DNA of 30,548 nt from DATDAH01 sp036525535 (GCA_036525535.1 DATDAH010000159.1:1-30548); one strand, 5' to 3'; numbered from the stretch's first letter, positions 22,686-30,305 are shown. Notes: generated by a model not told the origin, from the letters alone. Numbers and translations: made by a program.

Positions 22686-23099
22686 TCAGTCGGCCCGCCA
22701 GCCCGACCAGGCGTCGACGGCGACGGAGACGACGGGGCCCGGGGGCGGGGCGTCGACGTACTGCGGGTAGCGCTCGGTCAGGGCATCCACGGCCTCAGTG
22801 AAGGCGTCGCCCTTGGTGATCACCGTGGCCGTCCCCCGCATTCGGACCCACCACAGGCGCTCCCAGTCGTCCTCGTAGTGGTCGACCAGCACGGTCACCT
22901 CGGGGTGGGTCCGGATGTTGGTCAAGCGGCGCAGGCGGGTGGTCGACTTGGGCTTCTGGTCGACGATGCTGACCAGCCGGTCACCCTCGATCAGGGCGAA
23001 GGTGATGGGGACGACGTCGACGCCGAGGCCGGGGTTGACGGTGGCCAGGCGGGCCACCCGGGCCGAGGCGACCAGCGCCCGGGCCTCGTCGGTCTCCAC
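22686..23099 (-). CDS. PPOX-class F420-dependent oxidoreductase (Rv0121-like)
   Basis: Split beta-barrel flavin/deazaflavin-binding protein of 137 residues. The pattern ARVARLATVNP (15-25), VPITFALIEGD, VDQKPKSTTRLRRLTNI, VLVDHYEDDWERLWWVRMRG matches the short F420-type PPOX proteins typified by mycobacterial Rv0121. These are expected to use reduced F420 as hydride donor; the substrate is unknown. The GTG start lies one base after the acyl-CoA dehydrogenase stop (TGA-C-GTG), so translation is coupled. It is the last gene of a five-gene operon that also contains an F420-linked iron-sulfur protein. Confidence 0.85.
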   Translation of the reverse strand: METDEARALVASARVARLATVNPGLGVDVVPITFALIEGDRLVSIVDQKPKSTTRLRRLTNIRTHPEVTVLVDHYEDDWERLWWVRMRGTATVITKGDAFTEAVDALTERYPQYVDAPPPGPVVSVAVDAWSGWRAD

Positions 23100-23100
23100 G

Positions 23101-24339
23101 TCAGTCGGGCCGGGGTTCCTTGGGCAGGCCGAGCACCCGCTCCCCCACGATGTTGCGCTGGATCTGGGCCGTCCCGCCCCAGATGGTCTCGGATCGGCTG
23201 AAGAAGAAGGCCGACTGCAGCACACTGGCCGGGTAGTCCTCATTGGTGCGCCGGGCGCCGTAGCCCGGCACCGACTCCTCCGCATCCACGTTGCCGGTGA
23301 GCACCTGGCCCCCCATGCCGGCGATGTCGATCGCCAGCTCCATCACGTCGCGGTGGTACTCCGACCAGAACATCTTGTTGGTGGCGCCCAGGGCGGCCAC
23401 GCCGAGGTCCTTGCTCCCGCTGAGGACCGACGACAGCGAGCGCAGGCCGTTGACCTTCATGATCTGGACCATGGACCAGGCGTGGGCCAGGCCTTGGCGC
23501 ACGCGAGGATCGTCGGCCCTGCCGTTGGCCTTGGCCATCTGGGTGATGCCCTCTAGCTCCTTCTCGAAGCGGCGGTAGCCCGTGGTGGCCGAGGTCCCCC
23601 GCTCGAAGCCGAGGGTGGTCATGGCCACCTTCCAGCCCCCGTTGACCCCACCGACCACGTTCTCCTTCGGGCAGCGGGCGTCGGTGAAGAAGACCTCGTA
23701 GAACTCCGCCGAGGCGTCGATCTGCTTGATGGGGCGGACCTCGATGCCCGGCTGCTTCATCGGGCAGAGCAGGTAGGAGATGCCCTTGTGCTTCGGTGCG
23801 TCCGGGTCGGTGCGGGCCAGCACGAAGATGTAGTCGGCGAAGCCGGCCTGGGTGGTCCAGATCTTCTGGCCGTTGACGACCCACTCGTCGCCGTCCAGCT
23901 CGGCCTTGGTCTTGAGCCCGGCCAGGTCGGAGCCGGCATCGGGCTCCGAGAAGCCCTGGCACCAGGAGATCTCCCCGCTGAGGATCTTGGGGATGAACTC
24001 CTGCTTCTGTTCCTCGGTGCCCCACTGCAGGATCGTGGGACCGACGAGGGTGTCGCCGAAGAAGTCGGCCCGCATCGGGGCGCCGGAGCGGTGGAACTCC
24101 TCGGCCAGGACGACGGCGTGCATCGTGGGCAGGCCTCGGCCGCCGTACTCGGTCGGCCACGAGGCGCACAGCCAGTTGCCCTCGTGGAGCTTGGCCGTCC
24201 ACCCCCGGTTGAACGCCTTGCGCTCCTCCGGTGCCATCTCGAACCCCTCGTCGAACCAGCCGTCGGGCAGGTTCTCCTCCAGCCACGAGCGGACCTCGAG
24301 CCGGAACTCCTCGGCCTCGGGGGGATAGGTCAGATCCAT
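23101..24339 (-). CDS. Acyl-CoA dehydrogenase
   Basis: FAD enzyme (412 aa) introducing a 2,3 double bond into an acyl-CoA. Conserved stretches are WPTEYGGRGLP, the FAD/substrate segment CQGFSEPDAGSDLAGLKTKA, the W-T-T-QA flavin contact (KIWTTQAGFAD), and the C-terminal ETIWGGTAQIQRNIVGERVLGLP. The overall form resembles the mycobacterial FadE enzymes used for sterol side chains and branched acyl-CoAs. The substrate is not determinable, and the usual catalytic glutamate position is not clearly assignable by eye. It lies 22 bases after the F420 iron-sulfur gene and one base before the PPOX gene. Confidence 0.94.
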   Translation of the reverse strand: MDLTYPPEAEEFRLEVRSWLEENLPDGWFDEGFEMAPEERKAFNRGWTAKLHEGNWLCASWPTEYGGRGLPTMHAVVLAEEFHRSGAPMRADFFGDTLVGPTILQWGTEEQKQEFIPKILSGEISWCQGFSEPDAGSDLAGLKTKAELDGDEWVVNGQKIWTTQAGFADYIFVLARTDPDAPKHKGISYLLCPMKQPGIEVRPIKQIDASAEFYEVFFTDARCPKENVVGGVNGGWKVAMTTLGFERGTSATTGYRRFEKELEGITQMAKANGRADDPRVRQGLAHAWSMVQIMKVNGLRSLSSVLSGSKDLGVAALGATNKMFWSEYHRDVMELAIDIAGMGGQVLTGNVDAEESVPGYGARRTNEDYPASVLQSAFFFSRSETIWGGTAQIQRNIVGERVLGLPKEPRPD

Positions 24340-24361
24340 GGAGGAGAGCTTGACCAGTCGG

Positions 24362-25570
24362 TCAGGTATTTGCCACCTCAGGCGGTGGCTCCGCGGCGGG
24401 CGGCGCCTCCGCCTTCTTCTTCGGGGGTGGGGTGCCGAGCTTGACGGGAGCCCAGGCGGTGTCGGGCCAGCGCCGGCGGCTGACGATGGAGAGGCGGCGC
24501 ATCAGCTTGATGGCATCGGGGTCGTCGTCGCCGGGCCGGCTGACGATGGTGCCGTCGGCCAGCATCCGGGAGATGACCTCCCGGCCCAGGTCGGTGCGGA
24601 CAACCGTGAGCGTCCAGTCGTTGTACTTGCCGATGCCCCCCGTCGAGATGTCGGCGTGCTCGGCGGCGAAGTCCGGGCAGCTCTTGCAGCCCTCCCGGGT
24701 CCAGGCGTGGCACTCCTTGAGGTTGACCTCGTGGTAGCTGCCGTCGTGGCACCAGATCTGGAACACCCCCTTGATGTTGACCTTCTTGATGTCCGCCTTC
24801 TTGATCCCGTACTTCGCTTCGAAGAGCTCTTCGAAGATGGCGTCGTCGAAGGTCTTCGAGCACATCAGGCCGATGTTCAGGATGAACGGCTTGCCGACCT
24901 TGCCGACCTTGCGGTGCCACATCACCGGCGGCGACGAGGTCTGGCACCCCATGCCGACGAGGGCCAGCTTGGACAGGCCCCGCTCCTGGGCCTCCTTCAG
25001 CGCCAGCGGGTTCGCCGAGTACGTGTAGCGGCTGCCGGCGGAGGCCAGGATCTCCTCCTTGTTGGCGGCCACGCCGGGGATGGCCTTCCACGTCGACCCG
25101 TCCCCCTCCAGGAACGAGGTGAGGGCGCCGTCGATGTAGCCCTGGTCCATCGCCCAGATCAGCAGGGCCGAGACCAGCCCGCCGTCCTGGCCCATCTCGT
25201 GGACCATGTCGTCGGAGGCCCGGGTCAGGAGGATGTCCTTGTAGATGCCGGCCATGTCGTCGGGCTCTCGGTCCTGGGCGAAGAGGTGCTCGTTCGCGTC
25301 CTCCTCCCAGGTGCGGAAGCGGGGGCAGGCCCGCGTGCAGCTGGTGCAGCCCTTCTGACCGTGGCCGCAGTCGGTGGGACCCAGCTCGTCCTCGAGGTGG
25401 AACGGCTTGTAGCCACCCTGCTCGTGGTCGTACCCGATGACGTCGTGGGGGCAGGCGATCACACAGCCCGCACAGCCCGTGCAGAGGCCGAAGTCGATGA
25501 CCTCCTCGTACAGCTCCTTCCACTGGTAGGTCCAGCGGGGGCGGGCGGGGGCGGGCTCAGTGGTGGTCAT
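24362..25570 (-). CDS. Coenzyme F420 hydrogenase/dehydrogenase beta-subunit family iron-sulfur protein
   Basis: FrhB/FdhB/FpoF-type flavoprotein (402 aa) expected to pass electrons between F420H2 and iron-sulfur partners. It opens with two ferredoxin-like [4Fe-4S] motifs: Cys30-x2-33-x2-36-x3-40 and Cys68...75-x2-78-x3-82. The FrhB N-domain follows (MGQDGGLVSALLIWAMDQGYIDGAL), and then the C-domain with VGMGCQTSS, GLMCSKTF and CHAWTREGCKSCPDF. It ends in a Pro/Ala/Lys-rich tail (about 375-402). The ATG lies five bases after the stop of the preceding small exported protein. With acyl-CoA dehydrogenase and PPOX genes downstream, it may reoxidise or supply F420H2 in an acyl-CoA or quinone-linked path; that is inference. 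Confidence 0.9.
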   Translation of the reverse strand: MTTTEPAPARPRWTYQWKELYEEVIDFGLCTGCAGCVIACPHDVIGYDHEQGGYKPFHLEDELGPTDCGHGQKGCTSCTRACPRFRTWEEDANEHLFAQDREPDDMAGIYKDILLTRASDDMVHEMGQDGGLVSALLIWAMDQGYIDGALTSFLEGDGSTWKAIPGVAANKEEILASAGSRYTYSANPLALKEAQERGLSKLALVGMGCQTSSPPVMWHRKVGKVGKPFILNIGLMCSKTFDDAIFEELFEAKYGIKKADIKKVNIKGVFQIWCHDGSYHEVNLKECHAWTREGCKSCPDFAAEHADISTGGIGKYNDWTLTVVRTDLGREVISRMLADGTIVSRPGDDDPDAIKLMRRLSIVSRRRWPDTAWAPVKLGTPPPKKKAEAPPAAEPPPEVANT

Positions 25571-25575
25571 GGTCC

Positions 25576-25947
25576 TCAGGCAGGCGCGGTGGTGTTCGGG
25601 ACGGTGCTCAGCGTGGGGTCAGCCTCGATCTCGAAGTAGCAGGCGGTGCGGATCCGGTCGACCGGGCCGGGCACCGCGGTGGGATCGGCCTGGAGGGCGG
25701 CGTCGATGGCCAGGAACCGGTCGAAGGGGATGTCGGCGCGGATGCCGTCGTAGGCACACCGGCAGAAGTCCTCGGACCGCGAGAAGTCGAGGTTCTCGGC
25801 ATCGGCCGTGCACGTGGCCATGAAGTCCTCCTCGATGCGGGCGTCGTAGTCGGTGGGCGGGCCGTCGTCCCGCACGAAGAGGATGCCACCCACGACCGCG
25901 GCGGCCAGAACCACCACGGCGGCGGCCCCGACCACCAGCTTGCTCAC
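25576..25947 (-). CDS. Membrane-anchored four-cysteine protein A, 123 aa
   Basis: Unknown family. A single N-terminal hydrophobic helix (about 4-25) anchors an exported domain with DYDA (33-36), Cys46, a CxC pair (62/64) and Cys103, then a Thr/Pro tail. The domain is paralogous to the protein encoded immediately upstream (25944-26360): both have DYDA, an acidic DF, one Cys, C-x-C-x-YD, a conserved AID, prolines and a final A-C. Two disulfides or metal binding are possible. The GTG start overlaps the upstream stop (GTGA), and the F420 iron-sulfur gene begins five bases after its stop. The longer frame upstream overlaps protein B and is rejected. Confidence 0.8.
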   Translation of the reverse strand: MSKLVVGAAAVVVLAAAVVGGILFVRDDGPPTDYDARIEEDFMATCTADAENLDFSRSEDFCRCAYDGIRADIPFDRFLAIDAALQADPTAVPGPVDRIRTACYFEIEADPTLSTVPNTTAPA

Positions 25948-26360
25948 GTCACGACCGTGGTCGTGGTCGGCGGGGGCGGGGGTCGAGGCGTCGTCGGCAG
26001 GGGCACGGGATCGCCCAGCGTCGGCGTGGCCCCCAGGGAGCGCACACACGCGGCCAGGAGCTCGAGGGGCACATCCATCTCACCGCCGGGCAGACGGGTG
26101 GGGGCGTCGTCGAAGTCGTCGGCGAGCATGTCGTCGATGGCGGGCACGTCCTTGAACGCCACCGTTCGGGACAGGGCGTCGTACCAGCAGTCGCACACCT
26201 GCGGGGCGGCGGGACCCCCGAAGGCATCGCGGCACTGGCGGAGGAAGTCGTCCTGGTAGGCGGCGTCGTAGTCGGCCGTGTCGTCACCACTGCAGGCGAC
26301 CGCGAGGAACACGGTCACGACCAGCGCCACGCCGAGACGTAGCGCACGAGGCCGACCCAT
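25944..26360 (-). CDS. Putative lipoprotein, four-cysteine protein B, 138 aa
   Basis: Unknown family. Signal peptide GVALVVTVFLAVAC leads to a probable lipobox cysteine (Cys23; the -3 residue is Ala rather than the usual Leu), followed by SGDD. The mature part has DYDA (30-33), Cys43, CxC (56/58) followed by YD, an AID motif and Cys105, and it ends in a Pro/Thr-rich tail. It is a tandem paralogue of protein A downstream. ATG 26360 is chosen over a longer frame because it places the signal peptide at the N-terminus; TACCGT lies seven bases before it. It is the first gene of the five-gene F420-linked operon. Confidence 0.8.
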   Translation of the reverse strand: MGRPRALRLGVALVVTVFLAVACSGDDTADYDAAYQDDFLRQCRDAFGGPAAPQVCDCWYDALSRTVAFKDVPAIDDMLADDFDDAPTRLPGGEMDVPLELLAACVRSLGATPTLGDPVPLPTTPRPPPPPTTTTVVT

Positions 26361-26367
26361 GGCCCGC

Positions 26368-26373
26368 ACGGTA
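26368..26373 (-). promoter_or_regulatory. Candidate -10 box for the four-cysteine/F420 operon
   Basis: TACCGT on the minus strand, seven bases before ATG 26360, fits a leaderless or near-leaderless transcript. No clear -35. Confidence 0.35.
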
Positions 26374-26503
26374 CCCAGGCGGCCAAAAACAGGCCTGATG
26401 GCCCATATGGAGACCCGCGGAGGTGACCGATCAAGTTCAGGTAGCGCCTGCACGGCCACTCTGGTGGGGTCTCAACGACGAGTCCCCTCCTCAACCGGCC
26501 GGT

Positions 26504-26543
26504 GCGGGGACCGGAGCCAATTCGGCGGCGCTCCGGTCCCCGC
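26504..26543 (-). terminator. Strong 14-bp hairpin after the uracil-DNA glycosylase gene
   Basis: Perfect inverted arms (GCGGGGACCGGAGC and its complement) around a 12-base loop, ten bases beyond the glycosylase stop. No U-tract follows, so it would be a U-less terminator of the kind proposed for GC-rich actinobacteria, or an mRNA 3'-end stabiliser. Confidence 0.55.
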
Positions 26544-26553
26544 CAGGCGGGCG

Positions 26554-27234
26554 CTACATCTCGCCCCCCGCCGCAGCCAGCGCCCTCGCCCGCTGCAGCA
26601 CCTCGTCGAACATCTTCTCCGTGAGCTTTCCGGTGAAGGTGTTCTGCTGGCTCACGTGGTAGCTACAGAGGATCGTCCGGCCGGCTGGGGCTCGGACTTC
26701 GGTGCCGTGGGCGAACTTGGGGCGAGGTTTCAGCTGTAGGTGATTCGCCAAGGCCTGGTAGGCGAATTGGCCGAGAACGACGAAGACGTCGAGGCTGGGC
26801 AGGAGGGCGAGCTCCCGCTCGAGCCAGGGGCGGCAGGTGTCGCGCTCTTCGGGGGTGGGCTTGTTGGCCGGGGGGGCGCAGCGCACCGGGGCGGTGATCC
26901 AGGCGCCGGTGAGGGTCAGGCCGTCGTCGCGGTGGTCCGAGGTGGGCTGGTTGGCGAAACCGGTGCGGTGCAGGGCGGCGTAGAGGAAGTCGCCCGACCG
27001 GTCGCCGGTGAACATGCGCCCGGTCCGGTTGGCCCCGTGCGCCGCGGGAGCCAGGCCGATGATGGCCACGCGGGCTCCGGGATCGCCGAACCCCGGGACC
27101 GGTCGACCCCAGTACTCCCAGTCGGCGTAGGCCGCCCGCTTCTCCCGGGCCACCTCCTCCCGCCAGGCGACCAGCCTCGGACAGGCCCGGCACGCGGTCA
27201 CCGCCTCCTCGACGGCGGCCAGCGAGTCGCTCAC
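26554..27234 (-). CDS. Uracil-DNA glycosylase, family 5 (UDGb) type
   Basis: Iron-sulfur DNA repair glycosylase (226 aa) removing uracil and related deaminated bases. Cluster ligands are Cys15 and Cys18 near the N-terminus, plus Cys119 and Cys134. Motif A is GLAPAAHGANRTGR (60-73): it has Ala-His where family 4 has the Glu/Asp-containing form, which points to family 5. The C-terminal motif is HVSQQNTFTGKLT (193-205). The GTG start lies six bases after TACGCT. It stands alone on the minus strand, divergent from the histidine phosphatase gene. Confidence 0.92.
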   Translation of the reverse strand: MSDSLAAVEEAVTACRACPRLVAWREEVAREKRAAYADWEYWGRPVPGFGDPGARVAIIGLAPAAHGANRTGRMFTGDRSGDFLYAALHRTGFANQPTSDHRDDGLTLTGAWITAPVRCAPPANKPTPEERDTCRPWLERELALLPSLDVFVVLGQFAYQALANHLQLKPRPKFAHGTEVRAPAGRTILCSYHVSQQNTFTGKLTEKMFDEVLQRARALAAAGGEM

Positions 27235-27240
27235 CCCCGG

Positions 27241-27246
27241 AGCGTA
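27241..27246 (-). promoter_or_regulatory. Candidate -10 box for the glycosylase gene (leaderless)
   Basis: TACGCT on the minus strand is followed by six bases and the GTG start, the same geometry as for hom and the 85-residue gene. Confidence 0.4.
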
Positions 27247-27249
27247 CGG

Positions 27250-27278
27250 TTCGACCCCTGGAGGGGCGCCGATAGGTT
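27250..27278 (+). promoter_or_regulatory. Candidate promoter of the histidine phosphatase operon
   Basis: TTCGAC (27250-27255) and TAGGTT (27273-27278) are separated by 17 bases, with TAGGTT nine bases before ATG 27288. The intervening CCCCTGGAGGGG is a short dyad that could bind a regulator. Confidence 0.3.
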
Positions 27279-27287
27279 GACGCCCTC

Positions 27288-27926
27288 ATGGCGCCCAAGC
27301 CCACGCCTCCGACGCTCGTGCTACTGGTCCGCCACGGCCTGACCCCGACGACGGGTACCAAGCTGCCCGGCCGGGCGCCTGGGCTCCACCTGTCCGAGGC
27401 CGGGCACGACCAGGCCGAGACCGTCGCCCGACGCATCGCTCCTCTCGGAGACGTGGCCGCCGTCTACGCCTCGCCCCTGGAGCGGGCCCGCGAGACCGCC
27501 GCCCCGATCGCCAAAGCCACGGGCAACCGGGTCCGCACCCTCGCCGACCTGCACGAGTGCGACTTCGGCGAGTGGACAGGCAAGCGGCTGGCCGACCTCT
27601 ACAAGAAGAAGGAGTGGAAGCAGGTCCAGCGCAATCCGTCGGGCTTCCGCTTCCCGAAAGGCGAGTCCTTCAGCGAGATGCAGCTGCGGATCACCGACGC
27701 GTTGGCCCAGCTCCGGGCCCGCCACCCCGGCCAGCGGGTGGTGGCCGTGTCCCACGCCGACCCGATCAAGGCCGCGGTGGCCCATGCCATGGGCACGCAC
27801 CTGGACCTGTTCCAGCGGGTGGTCGTGTCGCCGTGCTCGGTGAGCGCCGTGGCCCTGACCGACGACGGTCCCCTGGTGCTGGCGGTGAACGCGGTCGACG
27901 ACCTGAAGCGGCTGGTGCCTTCGTGA
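27288..27926 (+). CDS. Histidine phosphatase family protein (MSMEG_4193 type)
   Basis: Phosphoglycerate-mutase-like phosphatase (212 aa) with the phospho-histidine motif LVRHG (His16), SPLERARET (Arg66), HECDFGEW containing the acidic catalytic residue (Glu90) and the second histidine VSHADP (His156). The insert with KKKEWKQVQRNPSGFRFPKGESF matches the actinobacterial MSMEG_4193 branch. That branch is regularly followed by a DUF3090 gene and an SCO1664-type gene, as here (Rv2135c-Rv2133c in M. tuberculosis). The biological substrate is unknown. It is the first gene of a four-gene plus-strand operon; DUF3090 follows after 13 bases. Confidence 0.93.
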   Translation: MAPKPTPPTLVLLVRHGLTPTTGTKLPGRAPGLHLSEAGHDQAETVARRIAPLGDVAAVYASPLERARETAAPIAKATGNRVRTLADLHECDFGEWTGKRLADLYKKKEWKQVQRNPSGFRFPKGESFSEMQLRITDALAQLRARHPGQRVVAVSHADPIKAAVAHAMGTHLDLFQRVVVSPCSVSAVALTDDGPLVLAVNAVDDLKRLVPS

Positions 27927-27939
27927 GGGAGAACCGCCG

Positions 27940-28437
27940 ATGAGCGATTTCGACCTGCGGGAGCCCGACCGGTTCACCGCCGGTGCGGTCGGCGAGCCCG
28001 GGTCCCGGGTCTTCTTCCTCCAGGCCGTCGAGGGGACCCAGGTGGTCAGCCTCCGCCTGGAGAAGCAGCAGGTGGGTGCGCTGGGCCAGTACCTGCAGGG
28101 GGTCCTGTCCGACCTCCCGGTGGTCACCGCCGAGGAGCTGCCCACCGACTTGGGCCTGGTCGAGCCCGTCGTGGCCGAGTGGATCGTGGGCACCCTCGCC
28201 GTCGCCTACGACGGCGCGGTGGACCGGGTGGTGCTCCAGGCCGACGAGCTGGTCGACGAGGAAGCGGACGATGACGAGAGCGGCCACGCCCGCTTCCACC
28301 TGACCCGGCCCCAGGTCGTGGCCTTCTGCGCCCACGCCGAAGAGCTCGTGGCCGCCGGCCGGCCGCCGTGCCCGATCTGTGGCCAGCCGCTGGATCCCGA
28401 CGGCCACATCTGCCCCCGGAGCAACGGCCACAAGTGA
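27940..28437 (+). CDS. DUF3090 family protein with C-terminal zinc ribbon
   Basis: A 165-residue protein of the actinobacterial family next to MSMEG_4193-type phosphatases (Rv2134c-like). The N-terminal part (MSDFDLREPDRFTAGAVGEPGSR, then FFLQA and QQVGALGQYL) and the acidic middle (104-113) match the family. The C-terminus has CPICG (Cys144, Cys147) followed by GHICPRSNGH (His156, Cys158), a zinc-ribbon-like end. The ribosome-binding site GGGAGAA lies before ATG 27940. Its stop overlaps the next start (GTGA). Function unknown; the fixed gene order argues for joint action with its neighbours. Confidence 0.92.
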   Translation: MSDFDLREPDRFTAGAVGEPGSRVFFLQAVEGTQVVSLRLEKQQVGALGQYLQGVLSDLPVVTAEELPTDLGLVEPVVAEWIVGTLAVAYDGAVDRVVLQADELVDEEADDDESGHARFHLTRPQVVAFCAHAEELVAAGRPPCPICGQPLDPDGHICPRSNGHK

Positions 28438-29129
28438 CCGACGACCTCACCCTGCTCCGGGAGGGCGAGATGATGGTCGAGGGGCGCATGCCCTACAGCT
28501 CGAACGGCACCTACCTGGTGCGGGTGGCCCTCGACGGGGTCGAGGAGCTGGCCGTCTACAAACCGGTGCGGGGCGAGCGTCCACTCTGGGACTTCCCGAG
28601 CGGCTTGGCTCGGCGCGAGGTGGCCGCCTACGAGCTGTCCCGCGCCCTGGACTGGGAGCTGGTGCCGCCCACGGTCCTCCGCGGCGGCCCGGGGGGCGAG
28701 GGCTCGGTCCAGCGCTTCGTGGACGCCGATTTCAGCGAGCACTACTTCACCCTGCGGGAGGACGAGGCCCACGATGGCACCTTCCGGCGGCTCTGCGCCT
28801 TCGACCTGGTGGCCAACAGCGCCGATCGCAAGGGGGGCCACTGTCTCATCGACGGCGACGGCCACATCTGGGCCATCGACAACGGGCTCAGCTTCCACCA
28901 GGAGTTCAAGGTGAGGACCGTGATCTGGGACTACGCCGGCGAGCCGCTGCCGGACGAGGTCTGCACCGGCCTCAGCGCCCTGGTGCGCGACGGCCTGCCC
29001 GAGTCCCTGGCCGCGCTCCTCGACCCCTTCGAACGCGACGCCGTCCTGACCCGGGCCGGTGCCCTGCTCCAGACCGGCTCCCTCCCCCACGATCACACCG
29101 GCCACCGCTACCCCTGGCCCCTGGTGTGA
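28434..29129 (+). CDS. SCO1664 family protein (PI3/PI4-kinase-like fold)
   Basis: A 231-residue protein related to the conserved SCO1664/Rv2133c family, with a resemblance to phosphatidylinositol-kinase-like catalytic domains. Visible motifs are the nucleotide-binding lysine region AVYKPVRGERPLWDFPSG, the conserved RREVAAYELSRAL, the catalytic-loop-like FDLVANSADRKGGH and the metal-binding-like IWAIDNGLSFH. The activity is not established. The GTG start overlaps the DUF3090 stop by four bases; the longer frame upstream is antisense-like sequence within DUF3090. Its own stop overlaps the next gene's GTG, so three genes in a row are translationally coupled. Confidence 0.9.
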   Translation: MTDDLTLLREGEMMVEGRMPYSSNGTYLVRVALDGVEELAVYKPVRGERPLWDFPSGLARREVAAYELSRALDWELVPPTVLRGGPGGEGSVQRFVDADFSEHYFTLREDEAHDGTFRRLCAFDLVANSADRKGGHCLIDGDGHIWAIDNGLSFHQEFKVRTVIWDYAGEPLPDEVCTGLSALVRDGLPESLAALLDPFERDAVLTRAGALLQTGSLPHDHTGHRYPWPLV

Positions 29130-30121
29130 AGCCCTCGCCCCCCTCGTTGAGCGTCGACGAGGCGGCAGCCCAGGGCGACCTCGACGAGCTGATCCGCCAC
29201 GTCGACCGCCTGACCGACGATCAGGACTGGACCGAGCTGGTCCGCCTCCGGGACAAGGCCAAGGCCGCCATCGAGCGCGGCTTCCAGCTGTGGCCGGCCG
29301 CCTCCTACGCCGAGTACCGCATGGCCCTGGAGGCCCCCGGCGACTGGGCGGCGCAGATGCTGGTCGAAGGGGCCGGCTGGATGGCCTTGGGCCCTCTCCA
29401 CGAGGTCGCCGCCAGTACCCACCAGTGGGCCGACCTGACCCGAAACCCCGGCGGCGCCCATGCCCTCCTCGCCGCCCACGAGCGGGTGCTGCGAGGCGAG
29501 GATCTCCGCGGACAGCTCGACGACCTCCCCCAGATCTTCGACGTCCCCGCGTTGCTGCAGCCCTGGGAGCCCGACTACGCGCTCGCCACCTACAAGCCCG
29601 ACAAGGCCGACTTCCCGAGTCCACCCGCTCCCGTCCCCCTTCCGACCCTGTTCGGCGAGCCCGGACCACGGGTCGACGACTACCCGGTCGACGCGGCACT
29701 GACCGAGCTGGCCAAGACCTGGGCCGACGAGTCGAACGGCCGACTCGAGACGATCGCGGTCGAAGGCGACGCCCCCAGTGCCGTCGCCGCCCTCGGCCTC
29801 CGCCGCGGTCGCATGGTCGAGATCACCGCCGGCGAGGCGATGGCCCACATGGCCTGGGCCGCGGCCAGCGGCGGCGCCCACGGTCGGCGACGGGGCAGCG
29901 CCACCGGCCGAGCCCGGGCCTGGTGGGCGATGACCACCCTCACCGGCCTGGACGAGGCCGCCGAGCTCCACCCCGACGACCTCGGCCAAGCCGCCGCCGA
30001 GCTGACCTGGCTCTGGTGGGACGCCGCCGAACCCGAAACCGGTTGGAGCCTGCGCCTCGCCATCGCCGACCAAACCGACGGCCTCGCCTGGGCCATCAAC
30101 GCCCAAGACGCCACCACCTGA
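29126..30121 (+). CDS. Unknown protein, 331 aa, fourth gene of the DUF3090/SCO1664 operon
   Basis: I do not recognise this protein. Residues 8-50 look like two helices (DEAAAQGDLDELIRHVDRL, DWTELVRLRDKAKAAIERG) reminiscent of TPR or ankyrin-like capping helices. A Trp-rich helical region follows (QLWPAASYAEYRMAL, AGWMALGPLHEVAASTHQW). After a Pro-rich linker (about 178-195), a second Ala-rich helical domain has GGAHGRRRGSATGRARAWWAM and ELTWLWWDAAEPETGW. No signal peptide or membrane helix is seen. The GTG start overlaps the SCO1664-like stop (GTGA), so it is coupled to that cassette. A long in-frame extension upstream is the shadow of the two preceding genes. Confidence 0.8.
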   Translation: MKPSPPSLSVDEAAAQGDLDELIRHVDRLTDDQDWTELVRLRDKAKAAIERGFQLWPAASYAEYRMALEAPGDWAAQMLVEGAGWMALGPLHEVAASTHQWADLTRNPGGAHALLAAHERVLRGEDLRGQLDDLPQIFDVPALLQPWEPDYALATYKPDKADFPSPPAPVPLPTLFGEPGPRVDDYPVDAALTELAKTWADESNGRLETIAVEGDAPSAVAALGLRRGRMVEITAGEAMAHMAWAAASGGAHGRRRGSATGRARAWWAMTTLTGLDEAAELHPDDLGQAAAELTWLWWDAAEPETGWSLRLAIADQTDGLAWAINAQDATT

Positions 30122-30125
30122 GCGA

Positions 30126-30151
30126 GCCGTCGGGCTGGCGAAACCGACGGC
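30126..30151 (+). terminator. 8-bp hairpin just after the 331-residue gene
   Basis: Perfect arms GCCGTCGG and CCGACGGC around a 10-base loop, beginning five bases after the stop codon. No U-tract follows. Confidence 0.45.
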
Positions 30152-30260
30152 AGCACCCCCTCGCGCTGGACAACCGAAGGCAACCAAGGGGCCGAGCCAT
30201 CGGGCCGGACCGCTGCGACGCCGTCCAGCCCCCTCCCTCGACCGAAAGGACCGCGGCGCT

Positions 30261-30274
30261 CCCCCGCGCGGGGG
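30261..30274. other. 14-bp perfect palindrome
   Basis: CCCCCGCGCGGGGG is exactly self-complementary. It could be part of a termination region or a protein-binding dyad; nothing else identifies it. Confidence 0.45.
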
Positions 30275-30284
30275 CAGTCGCGCG

Positions 30285-30305
30285 AGACGGTGGCCACCAC
30301 CGTCT
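30285..30305 (+). terminator. 9-bp hairpin with 3-base loop
   Basis: AGACGGTGG-CCA-CCACCGTCT is followed by TAGGG. It is compact and very stable and could serve as a terminator for the plus-strand operon. Confidence 0.45.
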
